NCBI GenBank assembly: GCA_900544305.1
Contig: UQUV01000003.1
Span: 1-64,000, forward strand
Direction: 5' to 3'
DNA: 64,000 bases
From: an uncultured Porphyromonadaceae bacterium
GTDB taxonomy: Bacteria; Bacteroidota; Bacteroidia; Bacteroidales; Muribaculaceae
In this document: positions 1 through 9,281 of the stretch, piece by piece
Layout: every line of letters begins with the position of its first letter
Numbering within the stretch: the stretch's first letter is position 1
Position numbers and translations under genes: made by a program
The notes under the pieces: generated by a model
The model's input: only the letters and a program-made list of their open reading frames with translations
Told to the model about the DNA's origin: nothing
Databases searched by the model: none

Positions 1-285
1 GTTTTCTGAGACTGTTTTTTGCAGATGTCGACAATCACGTTTTAGAGAAAAGATAAGAAAAATAATTTGAATTTCATATTTATAAGTTTTTAAATGTTAC
101 TACTTTCAGCCCATTTATATCGTAGCCCGCTCTGGAGCTACGCTGAGAAAGGGGGCTATATCCTTTCTGTTTCAGTTCACTTAGCTAAGGTGGTTTTGAC
201 CTTATAACGCCATCCCCCCCTAAAAAACCCTACGCAAAAATCTCAAAAAAATTCACTTTTTATGCAAATCATTGAAATTCAGCAC
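1..285. other. intergenic sequence with no recognised gene
   Basis: No open frame in this AT-rich stretch looks coding. It contains a short inverted repeat (GTAGC near 123, GCTAC near 138) and a C-rich patch near 205-212, neither of which I can assign. It may be the trailing region of a gene lying left of the window. Confidence 0.5.
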
Positions 286-327
286 AAAAAAAATGTCGCA
301 ATTCTTCAAAAAAAGAATTACGACATT
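286..327 (-). terminator. Rho-independent terminator after the DUF1232 gene
   Basis: Arms 292-306 and 313-327 pair over 15 positions with one mismatch around a six-base loop. Read on the minus strand the hairpin is followed by a run of eight T. It lies about 40 bases past the stop of the minus-strand DUF1232 gene. Confidence 0.85.
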
Positions 328-366
328 CCTATTCGATAACTTGACTATCAATCAGTCGGCTATTTT

Positions 367-663
367 CTAACTCATCAGCTTATAAATTCCAACACCAAGG
401 AGCATAATCAAAAGCACTACCAGGATTCCAAACAGCAACAGAATCCACTTCACGGTCTTCATCATTTTTGACAACGACGGATTCTTATCAACTGATTTCT
501 GCTGGATAAGGTTGGCAATCGTGACAACAAGAAAAACAATATCGTCTACCCAACCGACACCCGGCACATCGGGCAGTATATCGACGGGGCTGATTCCGTA
601 AATCACAGCCAGTACAACCAACACCCACGCCCATTTTCCTTTCAACTGTTCGTTCTTTTCCAT
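367..663 (-). CDS. YkvA-like DUF1232 small membrane protein
   Basis: A 98-residue protein with the DUF1232 (YkvA) core: a hydrophobic helix leading into ISPVDILPDVPGVGWVDD (residues about 24-41), which is the hallmark 'SPiDliPD' motif. A second membrane helix lies at about 72-95. The molecular role of the family is unknown; members are small inner-membrane proteins. It has its own terminator. The exonuclease gene upstream ends 59 bases before this start, so the two may be co-transcribed. The family call is firm; no function is claimed. Confidence 0.85.
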   Translation of the reverse strand: MEKNEQLKGKWAWVLVVLAVIYGISPVDILPDVPGVGWVDDIVFLVVTIANLIQQKSVDKNPSLSKMMKTVKWILLLFGILVVLLIMLLGVGIYKLMS

Positions 664-722
664 GTGTTCAGTATTTATTCCATGAAATTACAAAAAATCA
701 GTGACATATCCAACAGTTCGGC

Positions 723-1217
723 CTACAAAAGCTTCAAAGCAATGGCTGCACAGGCTTCAGCATCGGCAAGGGCATGATGATGACATTCCAATTCATAGCC
801 GCAATAGGAAGATACGGTATGCAACTGATGATTGGGCAACTCCTTTCCCAACACCCGCCGCGCCGCCCGGCAGGTACAGAAAAACTGGTAACCGGGATAT
901 TCCATGCCATAAGCGGCAAAAACCGCCTTTAGGCATCCCTCATCAAAAGGACAGTTGTGAGCCACCAACGGCAAATTGACCAACAGCGGGGCTATTTCTC
1001 CCCATACTTCAGGAAAAGCTGGAGAGTCAGCCGTATCGGCCATCGTCATGCCATGCACTTGCGTATTGAAAAAAGAATAGGAATTGGGCAATGGCCGAAT
1101 TGTGCGATAAATTTTATCGACAACCTGACCGTTGCGAACAATCACAACTCCGACACTGCACACACTGGAGCGCTGCCGATTGGCAGTCTCAAAGTCAATC
1201 GCTGCAAAATCTTTCAT
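723..1217 (-). CDS. DEDDh-family 3'-5' exonuclease (DnaQ-like)
   Basis: A 164-residue single-domain protein. ExoI motif FAAIDFETAN (residues about 4-13) supplies the Asp and Glu; ExoII is AHNCPFDEG (about 86-94); ExoIII is HHALADAEA (about 147-155), with the His and Asp of the DEDDh class. Such proteins remove nucleotides from DNA or RNA 3' ends using two metal ions. The short length and lack of BRCT or polymerase domains mark it as a stand-alone exonuclease, not a replicative epsilon subunit. It reads away from the AI-2E transporter gene across a 462-base divergent gap. Substrate unknown. Confidence 0.88.
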   Translation of the reverse strand: MKDFAAIDFETANRQRSSVCSVGVVIVRNGQVVDKIYRTIRPLPNSYSFFNTQVHGMTMADTADSPAFPEVWGEIAPLLVNLPLVAHNCPFDEGCLKAVFAAYGMEYPGYQFFCTCRAARRVLGKELPNHQLHTVSSYCGYELECHHHALADAEACAAIALKLL

Positions 1218-1360
1218 CCGAAAATATGAATTTCAATATATACGTTTCACATCCTCGACTCGTCACATATCCGTTCCCGAGTCACATTATCATAAACAAA
1301 AGTACGAATTTCCATATCATCTTTCCACATCCGCGGCATATAAAAATTCTTATGCACCAT

Positions 1361-1393
1361 AAAGCATTAGGGAGAAATGCTCCCAAATGCTTT
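1361..1393. other. 14-base-pair hairpin of unknown role
   Basis: Arms 1361-1374 and 1380-1393 pair at 13 of 14 positions around a five-base loop. It is not followed by a T run, and it lies between two genes that read away from it, so an ordinary terminator is unlikely. It may belong to a small RNA or a long leader of the transporter gene. Confidence 0.5.
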
Positions 1394-1575
1394 ATTTACA
1401 ACAACCCCAATCACGTACCCTTCCACCAATAGAAAAACGATAAATCAAAAAGCAGTGTCATATTCCCTTGTCGTTTCTGTTGGCAAATTTCGCCGCAACA
1501 TGCACCATTTTCTGTGACATCCATGATTTTTTTGAAAAAAAGTACCGCAAAAGAAATTCAGTCTAAATTAATTGA

Positions 1576-1583
1576 TACCTTTG
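1576..1583 (+). promoter_or_regulatory. -7 box (TACCTTTG) for the AI-2E transporter gene
   Basis: Matches the Bacteroidetes -7 consensus TAnnTTTG. No clear TTTG was found about 20 bases upstream. It implies a leader of about 90 bases. Confidence 0.55.
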
Positions 1584-1679
1584 TAAAATAGAGGAATATG
1601 GCTTACTAACAAAAAACCGACCAAGCCAAGACTTTCACTGTTCCTCTTTTTAGAAACAGACAAAAAAACAATTGTTGCT

Positions 1680-2786
1680 ATGCTATCATCACGCCCCTAC
1701 ACGTTCGACCGAGTAATACGTATAGTTTTTTCCGCGATTATCATTATCGGCATTTTCTGGCTGCTGAAAATACTCTACAACGCACTGTTGCCATTTTTCA
1801 TAGCCTGTCTGCTTGCCTATATGTTCAAACCGTTTGTAGAATTCAACAAAAAACTATTGAGATGCAAACGGAACATCATACCGATTATTCTATTCCTGAT
1901 AGAGCTGTGCGTTGCCCTCACACTCATCGTACTGCTGGTGCTTCCAAGCATCATCGAGGAATCAGTTGTTGTGGCCAATCTGTTTAAAGATTATGCAACA
2001 TCAAACGACAGCCCGTTCCTGCCCCAGGCCGTACACGACTTTATCCGCGAAAATATTGACCTTGAATATCTGTCGTCCCTCCTTACCCGAGAACAATGGA
2101 TTGAAATTATCAAACGTGGTATCGACGGAACCTGGACTGTTGTCAGCGGAAGTATCTCTGTAATTCTGACAATCGCCGGATGGTTCATCGTCCTTCTCTA
2201 CTTTATTTTCATCCTTATGGACTACGACCGATTTGTTACGGGAATACGCCAGCTTGTGCCACAAAAATACAAAAAGACCGTTTTTGGCATTGCCAACGAT
2301 GTGAAAGACAGCATGAACTGTTACTTCCGCGGTCAGGCCACAGTAGCCTTTCTTGTCGGCATACTGTTCAGCATCGGATTTCTTATCATCGACATGCCGA
2401 TGGCCATCGTCCTTGGCCTGTTTATCGGCGTACTGAATCTTGTCCCCTATTTGCAGCTCATATCCCTGCTCCCTACCACCCTGCTATGCATTGTCTACGC
2501 AGCCGAAACGGGTACAAGTTTCTGGTGGATGTTTGCTCAGGCAATGATTGTTTATGGTGTAGTACAAAGCATTCAGGACCTCTATCTTGTCCCGAAAATC
2601 ATGGGTAAGGCAATGGGGTTGAATCCGGCAATCATCCTTCTCTCCCTTTCCATTTGGGGCACACTGTTAGGCTTCATGGGACTCATCATCGCCCTGCCGA
2701 TGACCACCCTGTTGCTCTCCTACTACAACCGCTATGTTATCAACTACACACCACAGCCGGAAGAAACAAAGAAAATAGAAAATTAA
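1680..2786 (+). CDS. AI-2E family transporter (PerM/YdiK type)
   Basis: A 368-residue inner-membrane protein with a paired N-terminal membrane region (residues about 12-50), a helix at about 63-90, a soluble insert rich in charged residues (about 95-150), and four or more C-terminal helices. The segment GLFIGVLNLVPYLQLI (about 248-263) and PAIILLSLSIWGTLLGFMGLIIALP near the C-terminus are the conserved family motifs. The superfamily includes a reported AI-2 exporter, Na+/H+ antiporters and proteins of unknown substrate, so the transported molecule cannot be inferred. It appears to be a single-gene unit. Confidence 0.9.
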   Translation: MLSSRPYTFDRVIRIVFSAIIIIGIFWLLKILYNALLPFFIACLLAYMFKPFVEFNKKLLRCKRNIIPIILFLIELCVALTLIVLLVLPSIIEESVVVANLFKDYATSNDSPFLPQAVHDFIRENIDLEYLSSLLTREQWIEIIKRGIDGTWTVVSGSISVILTIAGWFIVLLYFIFILMDYDRFVTGIRQLVPQKYKKTVFGIANDVKDSMNCYFRGQATVAFLVGILFSIGFLIIDMPMAIVLGLFIGVLNLVPYLQLISLLPTTLLCIVYAAETGTSFWWMFAQAMIVYGVVQSIQDLYLVPKIMGKAMGLNPAIILLSLSIWGTLLGFMGLIIALPMTTLLLSYYNRYVINYTPQPEETKKIEN

Positions 2787-2833
2787 AACCGCACTTTTTT
2801 ACAAAAAAAGTTGCTTCACGAGGCAAAATTGTA

Positions 2834-2841
2834 TATCTTAG
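2834..2841 (+). promoter_or_regulatory. -7 box variant (TATCTTAG) for the DUF805 gene
   Basis: TATCTTAG differs from TAnnTTTG by one base. A TTG trinucleotide lies 20 bases upstream, the expected place for the -33 element. Leader about 56 bases. Confidence 0.5.
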
Positions 2842-2901
2842 CAGAAGACATGCTTAAATCAACAAAAGGGAATAACAAATCAATATAAAACCTTATATTT
2901 T

Positions 2902-3426
2902 ATGGAACCTAAATATTGTCCTCAATGCGGACAGCCCGTCAGTGCTGACGCAAAATTCTGCCCAAAATGCGGATGTGAATTTCAACCTCAACGGCAATGG
3001 CAACAAACGCCGCCACCAAACCAGCAACAGTGGCAACAGCCAAATCTGGGCTACACAACTGCACCCAACGGTATGCGGATGCGTAATCTTGACATGATGG
3101 AAGCCTGCAAGATGTATTGGCAAAAATATGCGGAATTCGAAGGTCGTTCGCGCCGTGCCGAATACTGGTGGGCATATCTGATGACATTTGTCATTGGATT
3201 AATACTCGGATGGATTCCAGTTGTAGGCTGGCTCGCATCCCTAGCGATGATACCACCATCAATTGCCATCGGTGTTCGCCGTCTACATGACATCAACAAA
3301 TCGGGCTGGTTTATGCTACTTAACCTCATCCCTATCATCGGTCAGATTATTCTCATCATCTGGTTCTGCCAAGAAGGAACCATCGGACCGAACCAATACG
3401 GCGAAGACCCGAAATATATCCGATAA
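2902..3426 (+). CDS. zinc-ribbon DUF805 membrane protein
   Basis: A 174-residue protein. Residues 4-30 form a zinc ribbon with two CxxC knuckles (CPQCGQP and CPKCGCE). A glutamine/proline-rich linker follows (about 32-55), then a DUF805 domain from about 68 with the family start 'MMEACKMYWQKYAEFEGRSR', membrane helices at about 94-130 and 140-158, and the VRRLHDINKSGW motif (about 125-136). DUF805 function is unknown. The gene stands alone, with a strong terminator behind it. Confidence 0.88.
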   Translation: MEPKYCPQCGQPVSADAKFCPKCGCEFQPQRQWQQTPPPNQQQWQQPNLGYTTAPNGMRMRNLDMMEACKMYWQKYAEFEGRSRRAEYWWAYLMTFVIGLILGWIPVVGWLASLAMIPPSIAIGVRRLHDINKSGWFMLLNLIPIIGQIILIIWFCQEGTIGPNQYGEDPKYIR

Positions 3427-3448
3427 TTCAAGCAAAGAAATCATAGCA

Positions 3449-3490
3449 ACAGCGAACACCTCAGCAACGAAAGGTGTCCGCTGTTTTTTA
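3449..3490 (+). terminator. Rho-independent terminator after the DUF805 gene
   Basis: Arms 3449-3461 and 3472-3484 pair with one mismatch and are followed on the plus strand by a T run ending at 3489. Confidence 0.9.
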
Positions 3491-3494
3491 TATA

Positions 3495-3528
3495 GAAAAG
3501 GTTGCACAGCGAATGCCATGCAACCTTT
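3495..3528 (-). terminator. terminator at the end of the ispF operon
   Basis: AAAGGTTGCA (3497-3506) pairs perfectly with TGCAACCTTT (3519-3528) around a 12-base loop. On the minus strand a short T run follows. It sits 22 bases past the ispF stop and closes the long minus-strand run that begins at deaD. Confidence 0.75.
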
Positions 3529-3549
3529 CTCCTCCTTAATATGTATTTG

Positions 3550-4035
3550 CTATTCTTTTACAATCAACACTGTGGCATAAGCGGAAATACCTTCTTTTCG
3601 GCCCGTAAAGCCAAGTTTTTCTGTGGTTGTCGCCTTGATTGATACGTCTTCCGGCTCAACACCCATACATGCCGCCATTGCAGTTTGCATAGCCGGAATA
3701 TGCGGATTTAGTTTAGGTGCCTCTGCACATATCGTAATGTCGGCATTACCCAATCGGTATCCTTTTTCAGCCAAGAGTCTTGTTACCTCAACCAACAGCT
3801 TTTTGCTGTCGATTCCCTTGTAACGGGGATCAGTATCCGGAAAATGGAAACCAATATCACGCAAAGCAGCAGCACCGAGCAAGGCATCGCAAAGCGCATG
3901 AATAACGACATCGGCATCGCTGTGGCCCAACAAACCAACCGTATGCTCGATTTTGATGCCACCCAGCCACAATTCACGGCCTTCGACAAGACGGTGAACA
4001 TCAAAACCCATTCCTACACGAATATTCAATCCCAT
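3550..4035 (-). CDS. ispF: 2-C-methyl-D-erythritol 2,4-cyclodiphosphate synthase
   Basis: A 161-residue enzyme of the non-mevalonate isoprenoid pathway; it cyclises 4-diphosphocytidyl-methylerythritol 2-phosphate with release of CMP. Visible motifs are GFDVHRL (residues 9-15, metal-binding Asp and His), LLGHSDADVVIHALCDALLGA (about 35-55), FPDTDPRYKGIDS (about 65-77) and the C-terminal ATTTEKLGFTGRKEGISAYA. Length is typical. It starts 15 bases after porV. The order FAH-like, porU, porV, ispF is, as I recall it, also found in Porphyromonas gingivalis, which supports orthology of the block. Confidence 0.96.
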   Translation of the reverse strand: MGLNIRVGMGFDVHRLVEGRELWLGGIKIEHTVGLLGHSDADVVIHALCDALLGAAALRDIGFHFPDTDPRYKGIDSKKLLVEVTRLLAEKGYRLGNADITICAEAPKLNPHIPAMQTAMAACMGVEPEDVSIKATTTEKLGFTGRKEGISAYATVLIVKE

Positions 4036-4050
4036 AGTATCGTCCGTTTT

Positions 4051-5253
4051 TTATCTGCCCATCAAAGCTTTAAGACCATCCATATCGAATGTCAGCGAAA
4101 AACGCAACGTCTGGTCGAGCGGACTGCTCGGAGCCGTAGCAATCATATAGGCTGCATCCAACTGCACCACATTTAGAGAGAAACCTGCACCAAACGAGAA
4201 ATACTGCAAGTTACCCTTATCGGCATTCTGATGATAGTAACCGGTACGCAGGAAAAACTGATGGTTGTAGTTGTATTCAGCACCAACCGAGAACATGATT
4301 TCCTTCAACTCTTCCGAGAATCCGTTAGGAGCATCGGTAAATGATTTGAAGATACCGGAAATTGACGAAGTATTTCGCCAATCCTCCAATGCGGCTTCAT
4401 ATGCTTCTGAATCATAATCACCATCAGCATTCAGATAGTCGGACTGACGCGGACGAGTCGGAACCAACAGTTTGTTTACGTCCAACGACAGAGCCAACGT
4501 GTTATATGCAGCTATCGGGAAAGTGAATGTTGTTCCCAAACGAAGATTCGTAGGCAAGAATGCAGGATCATTACCATCATTATAGGAAACCTTTGAACCG
4601 ATATTGGAGATATTGAAACCCCAAGACCACTGACACTCGTTTCTTCCGATAATCGGATAAGTCGTCAGATAACCGGAAATATCGGCAGCGAAGGCCGAAG
4701 CACCCGACTGCTGTTCTGCCGAATAAGCATCGCTAAAGGCAAGGTCGGAGTAAATATAGCGCAAAGCCACACCCATAGAAAAGCTTTCCGAAAGTTTGCG
4801 GGAGTAACCCAAATCGAAAGCCATTTCATAAGGGTTCACAGAATTGATTTCCACGCCGCTGTCATCAGTCAGCTTCACTTCACCCAACGAGAAATAGCGC
4901 AACGAAGCACTCACCGCCTGATTGTCGCCACCGCCGATTTTCCAATATCCGGCAAGATTGGCAAGATTGATATCGTTGACCAACTTACGCAACCATGGAG
5001 TATAGGACAAACTGACAGCCGCCGTACTGTAGGCAAACGCATATTTCGACGGGTTCCAATATTGAGAATAAGCATCCGGTTCTGTCGCAACACCCAAATC
5101 ACCCATAGATGCACCGCGCGCATCCGGAGCAATACCTAAAGAAGTTACACCCGTCTGCACCGGGTTAAACTGATTTTTTCCATCTTGCGCAGCAACATAG
5201 GGCACTGCCATGAAAGCTGCCAAAACCAGTGATATATATTTTCTCTTGTTCAT
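4051..5253 (-). CDS. porV: type IX secretion outer-membrane protein PorV
   Basis: A 400-residue FadL-like outer-membrane barrel with a signal peptide (MNKRKYISLVLAAFMAVPYV, cleaved near AAQ). The conserved opening 'QTGVTSLGIAPDARGASMGD' (residues about 33-52) and the NPSKYAFA motif are PorV hallmarks. PorV shuttles secreted cargo from the translocon to the PorU sortase (known for the family). It sits 43 bases after the PorU-like gene that precedes it and 15 bases before ispF, so it is co-transcribed with part of its own machine. Confidence 0.93.
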   Translation of the reverse strand: MNKRKYISLVLAAFMAVPYVAAQDGKNQFNPVQTGVTSLGIAPDARGASMGDLGVATEPDAYSQYWNPSKYAFAYSTAAVSLSYTPWLRKLVNDINLANLAGYWKIGGGDNQAVSASLRYFSLGEVKLTDDSGVEINSVNPYEMAFDLGYSRKLSESFSMGVALRYIYSDLAFSDAYSAEQQSGASAFAADISGYLTTYPIIGRNECQWSWGFNISNIGSKVSYNDGNDPAFLPTNLRLGTTFTFPIAAYNTLALSLDVNKLLVPTRPRQSDYLNADGDYDSEAYEAALEDWRNTSSISGIFKSFTDAPNGFSEELKEIMFSVGAEYNYNHQFFLRTGYYHQNADKGNLQYFSFGAGFSLNVVQLDAAYMIATAPSSPLDQTLRFSLTFDMDGLKALMGR

Positions 5254-5296
5254 TCGGTAATGAGTTTATAGTATTATAAACTAAATAATTGCCGTT

Positions 5297-8200
5297 TTAT
5301 TGCTTCAAAACAACTATTTTTTTGACCGCTGTAGTCTTTCCATCGACAACTGCCGACATGTTATAGACACCTGGTGTCAGGCGGTTTCCTTCGTTGTCAA
5401 CGCCATGCCATTCATAAGGGAACGACACGTTCGTCTGTCTGAACAGCAGATTGTTGCGATTGTCTGTCACCAAAAAGTCCCCATTTCCGGCAGCTCCGTC
5501 AGTCAGACTGACAACTGCGACATCACGCACCGCCGGTTCCTGAAGTTCCAGACCGATTTCTGATGCTGAATCCTCAACAACAAAACTGACCGACTTGCGG
5601 CTTACGTTTCCGGAAAGGTCCGTTACCGTCAGTTCTACCACATGACGTCCGACCGACATGTCATAAACAGGCATTTCCACGTGCAGAACATTTTGCTCAT
5701 CAGGATAGCAACCATATACAGCCATCGTCTGCTTACCGCCGTCGAACGACAGATTCATGGACGTATTGATACCTTCCGTGCTGACATTCACTGCAACATT
5801 GTCCTTCACAACTGCATAAACGGTAAAATCTTTTTCCACCGTTCCACCATCGGCAAACGTATTCGAAGAATTCAAATACAGTTCTTCAATGACAGGAGCC
5901 TCGGTATCATTGTTTCCAGCACTACCCTCTCTCGTAAAACTTAACTGCGTATTGCAACCCGAAAGGATGTTGCCGTCGCCATCAGCAACAAACACTCTTA
6001 ACGGCATTGCATCCCCGTCCGAAGCGACAAAGGAAGGAACGACCATATTGCCTTCAAATTTTCCGTTCGAAACTTTACACTTGACAGCGTTCAGTTCCTC
6101 CCCACGGTTCTTTACCATTACCAATTCTCCGGAAGGTACTGAAGATGAAGATATTTTCGTTTTCACATAGTCGCGTTCGGCATCGTAAAGCTTCACCAGT
6201 GCATAGCCGTTGAAACTGCTGTCCACATTGCCTTCCGAATCATTAACAACACCGGCAAACGAAACATTTTGATTGCCGGAGACAGTCACCGTTCCCTCAG
6301 TCACCCCGTTCAACTCGGAAACCTTCACTTGATTTCGAGGCATCGTAACCGGCATGGATGGGTCGCCGAGCAAGTGATATTTCATACGGTTAATGGAATT
6401 TTCTCCCGAATGATTTTTCGCATCCCGCAAAACGAGTCCGATAGTCTTTTTACCGCCATAATATTCTTCCGGCTTAGCCAAATATGTGCCAAAACTATTG
6501 GTCAAAACTCCGTTCAAACTTGTATAGGCTATACGCGTCGAAGTAATGCCAGCAATAATTCCGCCATCGGGATTCTCCAGCAACTTTTCAAACAAATTGG
6601 AATTTCCGCTGTCAAAACGGCCCGCATCGCACGACGAAACATAGAATATCGGCAAATGAGGATATTTCGTATCCGTCGCTTTAGCAAAGTCCATCAACAC
6701 CTGACTCATCGACATGGACGACGGATTGCTATGTCCTACAAACATGGCAAAGTTCTGCCCTTGCTCCAACATTTCCACAAATTTGGCACGAACATCCGTA
6801 GGCTGCTTGTAGGCCGCCATATATATTTTCGTAAAATTCATGTCGTAGTTTCCTTCCTGGTTGAAATTAAGCAGAAAGGTTTCGCAATTGTCCGTATGAA
6901 CATAATCGTCACCGTCCTCCCCAATAAGCAGCATATTGTTTTTCCAGGATGAAGTGTAATCGAAACGTTCTGTAGAATAGGCTATCAGTTTGTCAACGTA
7001 TGTCGCTGCATTCTTCGTTGAAGTAAACGGCAAACGGCCGACTGCAATTTGCATCTGCATACCGACCAGCGAACTCGACACATTGTCACCCAATATACCG
7101 AAGAAATCGTCCGAGCAATAGGAACGCACTTCCGAATAGCTTTCTTCCGACTGATATGTCAGCAACAAATCAGCTTCAGCACCAATACCCATCATACGGT
7201 TGTCATACGTACCGGAACCGAACAGCAGCAAATATTTGAACTTCTCGGGATTACGGTCATACAGCATTTTACACATGCGGCGATAAGCCATGGCATCGCG
7301 CACACCCGATGAAAATTCATTGAACACCTTGTCCTGTGTTACCACAAGCACATCAAGTCCGTCATAACTACGACGGAACTCGGCAAGACGCTCTGCCTGT
7401 TCCAAGAGAGCCTTGTTGGTGATTATCAACATATCGGGCACTTGCTCTGCATGAAGGTTCTGATTGTCGACTACTTCAGAAAACTCCGGCTGCATCTGCG
7501 GTTGAGCGATATCGAAAAAGATAAACTTGCCCCAGTTTTTATCCATTTTCTTGCCAAGTACAAATACCGATGTTCCGTCACCGTCCGATGTCAACGTATA
7601 ATTAACTACCGGATAGGCTGTATCCCAACCGGCTTTGTTGTCGGAAACTTGCCAAACTCTGACAGACGGACTGTCACCCAAAAACCGCACTCCCGCGATT
7701 TTCGATGAACTCCAATCGTCCAGCATATAAAAACGCTCTATCGATTTCTCACCGGTAGCAAAGCTGTTATATGCCGGATAAGAAACCGTCACATAATCCA
7801 ACCAACATTTCAGCAAATTCACGGCTGAGGTACATTGGATACCCAATTCCACATGATTGCCCGTCACTGCGGCACTGCTGACAGGAAGATAGCCGTACAA
7901 CGACAAATTGCCATATACCACATAGTCCAGCCCATAATTGCTGGAAAGCGAATTTCCGCGGTTATAGTTCAACTTTGTGCCGTTGAGCGTGATGTCCTTT
8001 TTCATCGTTCCGTTGGTATAGGCGGCAACCGATGAATATACATAAAACGTACCTTCGTCGGCCAACGAAGGCAAATTCAAATCAAAAGAAATTTTACCAC
8101 CAAGAGCCTTGATGTTTTCACCCAGAAAATTCTTTCCCGACAATGTCGGATTCAACAGTTCCTGTTCATGACGCCAAAAAGCCGTTCCCACTTCCTTCCA

Positions 8201-8686
8201 TTCTTCCACTTCCGGAATCTGGTCCGAATTGTCAACAGTCGTCACATAGGAAGGAGCTTCTGCCTCTGAGTCTGTAAGAAAATAAAAACTTTCGCTGGAA
8301 TACGGATTCGGCTCCGTTATGCTATAAAGATATCCACTGGTTTGGCCGTAACGCGATATTTTTTCACCAAGCACACCAACACCATAAAAATAAAGTTTGT
8401 CGCCCTCATGCATCACTGGCATCTGCACCATATCGTCGGCATAGGCTGCGACAAATCCTTCCGGACTGACGTTGCCGCCCCATCCGTAGACTTTCACATT
8501 CGAAGGATCCGAAAATCCGAACGACTTCAATTTTTCATACGAAAGTTCGTAAATTCCGGTCTCCCCTACCTTCACTTTAACCCAATAGCCGGATGACAAT
8601 AGAGAATTACTCTTAAAAGATACCGCTGCAACAACCGACTGAGAGAATAAAGCTACTGACAAAAAAAACAATAAAAATTTCTTCAT
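5297..8686 (-). CDS. PorU-like C25 protease (divergent paralogue next to porV)
   Basis: About 1129 residues from ATG at 8686; an upstream TTG at 8698 is less likely because the ATG begins a clean signal peptide (MKKFLLFFLSVALFSQSVVA). A gingipain-type C25 domain spans about residues 410-770, with the expected His in FVGHSNPSS and Cys in FYVSSCDAGRFD. Ig-like and sorting-type C-terminal segments follow, ending in VKKIVVLKQ. PorU is the type IX sortase that cuts C-terminal signals and attaches cargo to A-LPS. Position next to porV suggests PorU, but the active-site Cys context is less typical than in the paralogue at 9987-13415. Which protein is the sortase is unresolved. Confidence 0.82.
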   Translation of the reverse strand: MKKFLLFFLSVALFSQSVVAAVSFKSNSLLSSGYWVKVKVGETGIYELSYEKLKSFGFSDPSNVKVYGWGGNVSPEGFVAAYADDMVQMPVMHEGDKLYFYGVGVLGEKISRYGQTSGYLYSITEPNPYSSESFYFLTDSEAEAPSYVTTVDNSDQIPEVEEWKEVGTAFWRHEQELLNPTLSGKNFLGENIKALGGKISFDLNLPSLADEGTFYVYSSVAAYTNGTMKKDITLNGTKLNYNRGNSLSSNYGLDYVVYGNLSLYGYLPVSSAAVTGNHVELGIQCTSAVNLLKCWLDYVTVSYPAYNSFATGEKSIERFYMLDDWSSSKIAGVRFLGDSPSVRVWQVSDNKAGWDTAYPVVNYTLTSDGDGTSVFVLGKKMDKNWGKFIFFDIAQPQMQPEFSEVVDNQNLHAEQVPDMLIITNKALLEQAERLAEFRRSYDGLDVLVVTQDKVFNEFSSGVRDAMAYRRMCKMLYDRNPEKFKYLLLFGSGTYDNRMMGIGAEADLLLTYQSEESYSEVRSYCSDDFFGILGDNVSSSLVGMQMQIAVGRLPFTSTKNAATYVDKLIAYSTERFDYTSSWKNNMLLIGEDGDDYVHTDNCETFLLNFNQEGNYDMNFTKIYMAAYKQPTDVRAKFVEMLEQGQNFAMFVGHSNPSSMSMSQVLMDFAKATDTKYPHLPIFYVSSCDAGRFDSGNSNLFEKLLENPDGGIIAGITSTRIAYTSLNGVLTNSFGTYLAKPEEYYGGKKTIGLVLRDAKNHSGENSINRMKYHLLGDPSMPVTMPRNQVKVSELNGVTEGTVTVSGNQNVSFAGVVNDSEGNVDSSFNGYALVKLYDAERDYVKTKISSSSVPSGELVMVKNRGEELNAVKCKVSNGKFEGNMVVPSFVASDGDAMPLRVFVADGDGNILSGCNTQLSFTREGSAGNNDTEAPVIEELYLNSSNTFADGGTVEKDFTVYAVVKDNVAVNVSTEGINTSMNLSFDGGKQTMAVYGCYPDEQNVLHVEMPVYDMSVGRHVVELTVTDLSGNVSRKSVSFVVEDSASEIGLELQEPAVRDVAVVSLTDGAAGNGDFLVTDNRNNLLFRQTNVSFPYEWHGVDNEGNRLTPGVYNMSAVVDGKTTAVKKIVVLKQ

Positions 8687-8705
8687 ATTCACTGTCAAAC
8701 ATTTA

Positions 8706-9281
8706 CTACTTCACCTTGATGTTCACGGACTCGCGTCCCTGAATCTCGGCTTTGATGTGGCTGTCAATTGTCATTTTCGTCGACTTGCCACTCGCTTCTA
8801 TTAAAATATAGTCACCAATTTTCAATGTGAAATACTTGCTTACATATTCTATGATACCGTCCACGTCCAATGTTTCGGCTACAGTAATGTGTTCCAATTC
8901 ATTACCGTCAACACTCACCGTGATTTCAGCCGACTGCAAACCGACCTCTTCAGCCGGAAACCCGTCACCAAGAATAATGGCTCCGTCGAAGGCCGTAGCC
9001 AAGGCCCAGGGAGCACCCGACTTCTGCAACGCTTCACGAAGATCCGTAGCCTCAATGGCCAGACACAAGCCCACTTCATTGTAATAACGTCCGGCAAACC
9101 GACGGGCAATGTTCTTTCCAAGACGGTTGATATGGACTGCTACCGCCGTTTTAAACTCAAAATTTTTCGCAAACTCCGGAATAAAAAAAGGCTTTCCGCT
9201 TTTTTGCAAGGCAGAATCCGGCATCACGTCAACCGCGGGACCTTCTGCTGCATGAATATTGGTAATCTTTATAACTTTCAC
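8706..9281 (-). CDS. fumarylacetoacetate-hydrolase-fold protein
   Basis: A 191-residue protein with FAH-superfamily features: FIPEFAKNFEFKTAVAVHI (residues about 33-51), RYYNEVGLCLAIEATDL (about 65-81) and WALATAFDGAIILGDGF (about 92-108). It is shorter than classical FAH hydrolases (about 220 or more residues) and lacks an obvious complete metal triad, so the activity is uncertain. It starts at GTG inside the rex stop (GTGA overlap), implying translational coupling to the redox regulator, and lies 19 bases before the PorU-like gene. An FAH-family gene beside porU is also what I recall from P. gingivalis. Confidence 0.7.
   Translation of the reverse strand: MKVIKITNIHAAEGPAVDVMPDSALQKSGKPFFIPEFAKNFEFKTAVAVHINRLGKNIARRFAGRYYNEVGLCLAIEATDLREALQKSGAPWALATAFDGAIILGDGFPAEEVGLQSAEITVSVDGNELEHITVAETLDVDGIIEYVSKYFTLKIGDYILIEASGKSTKMTIDSHIKAEIQGRESVNIKVK

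Larger units (their letters stand above)
1218..1679. other. 462-base divergent intergenic region
   Basis: It separates the minus-strand exonuclease from the plus-strand transporter and so must hold both promoters. I see a TACCTTTG box (1576-1583) for the transporter and an unexplained hairpin (1361-1393), both listed separately. No coding frame here looks real. Confidence 0.6.
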
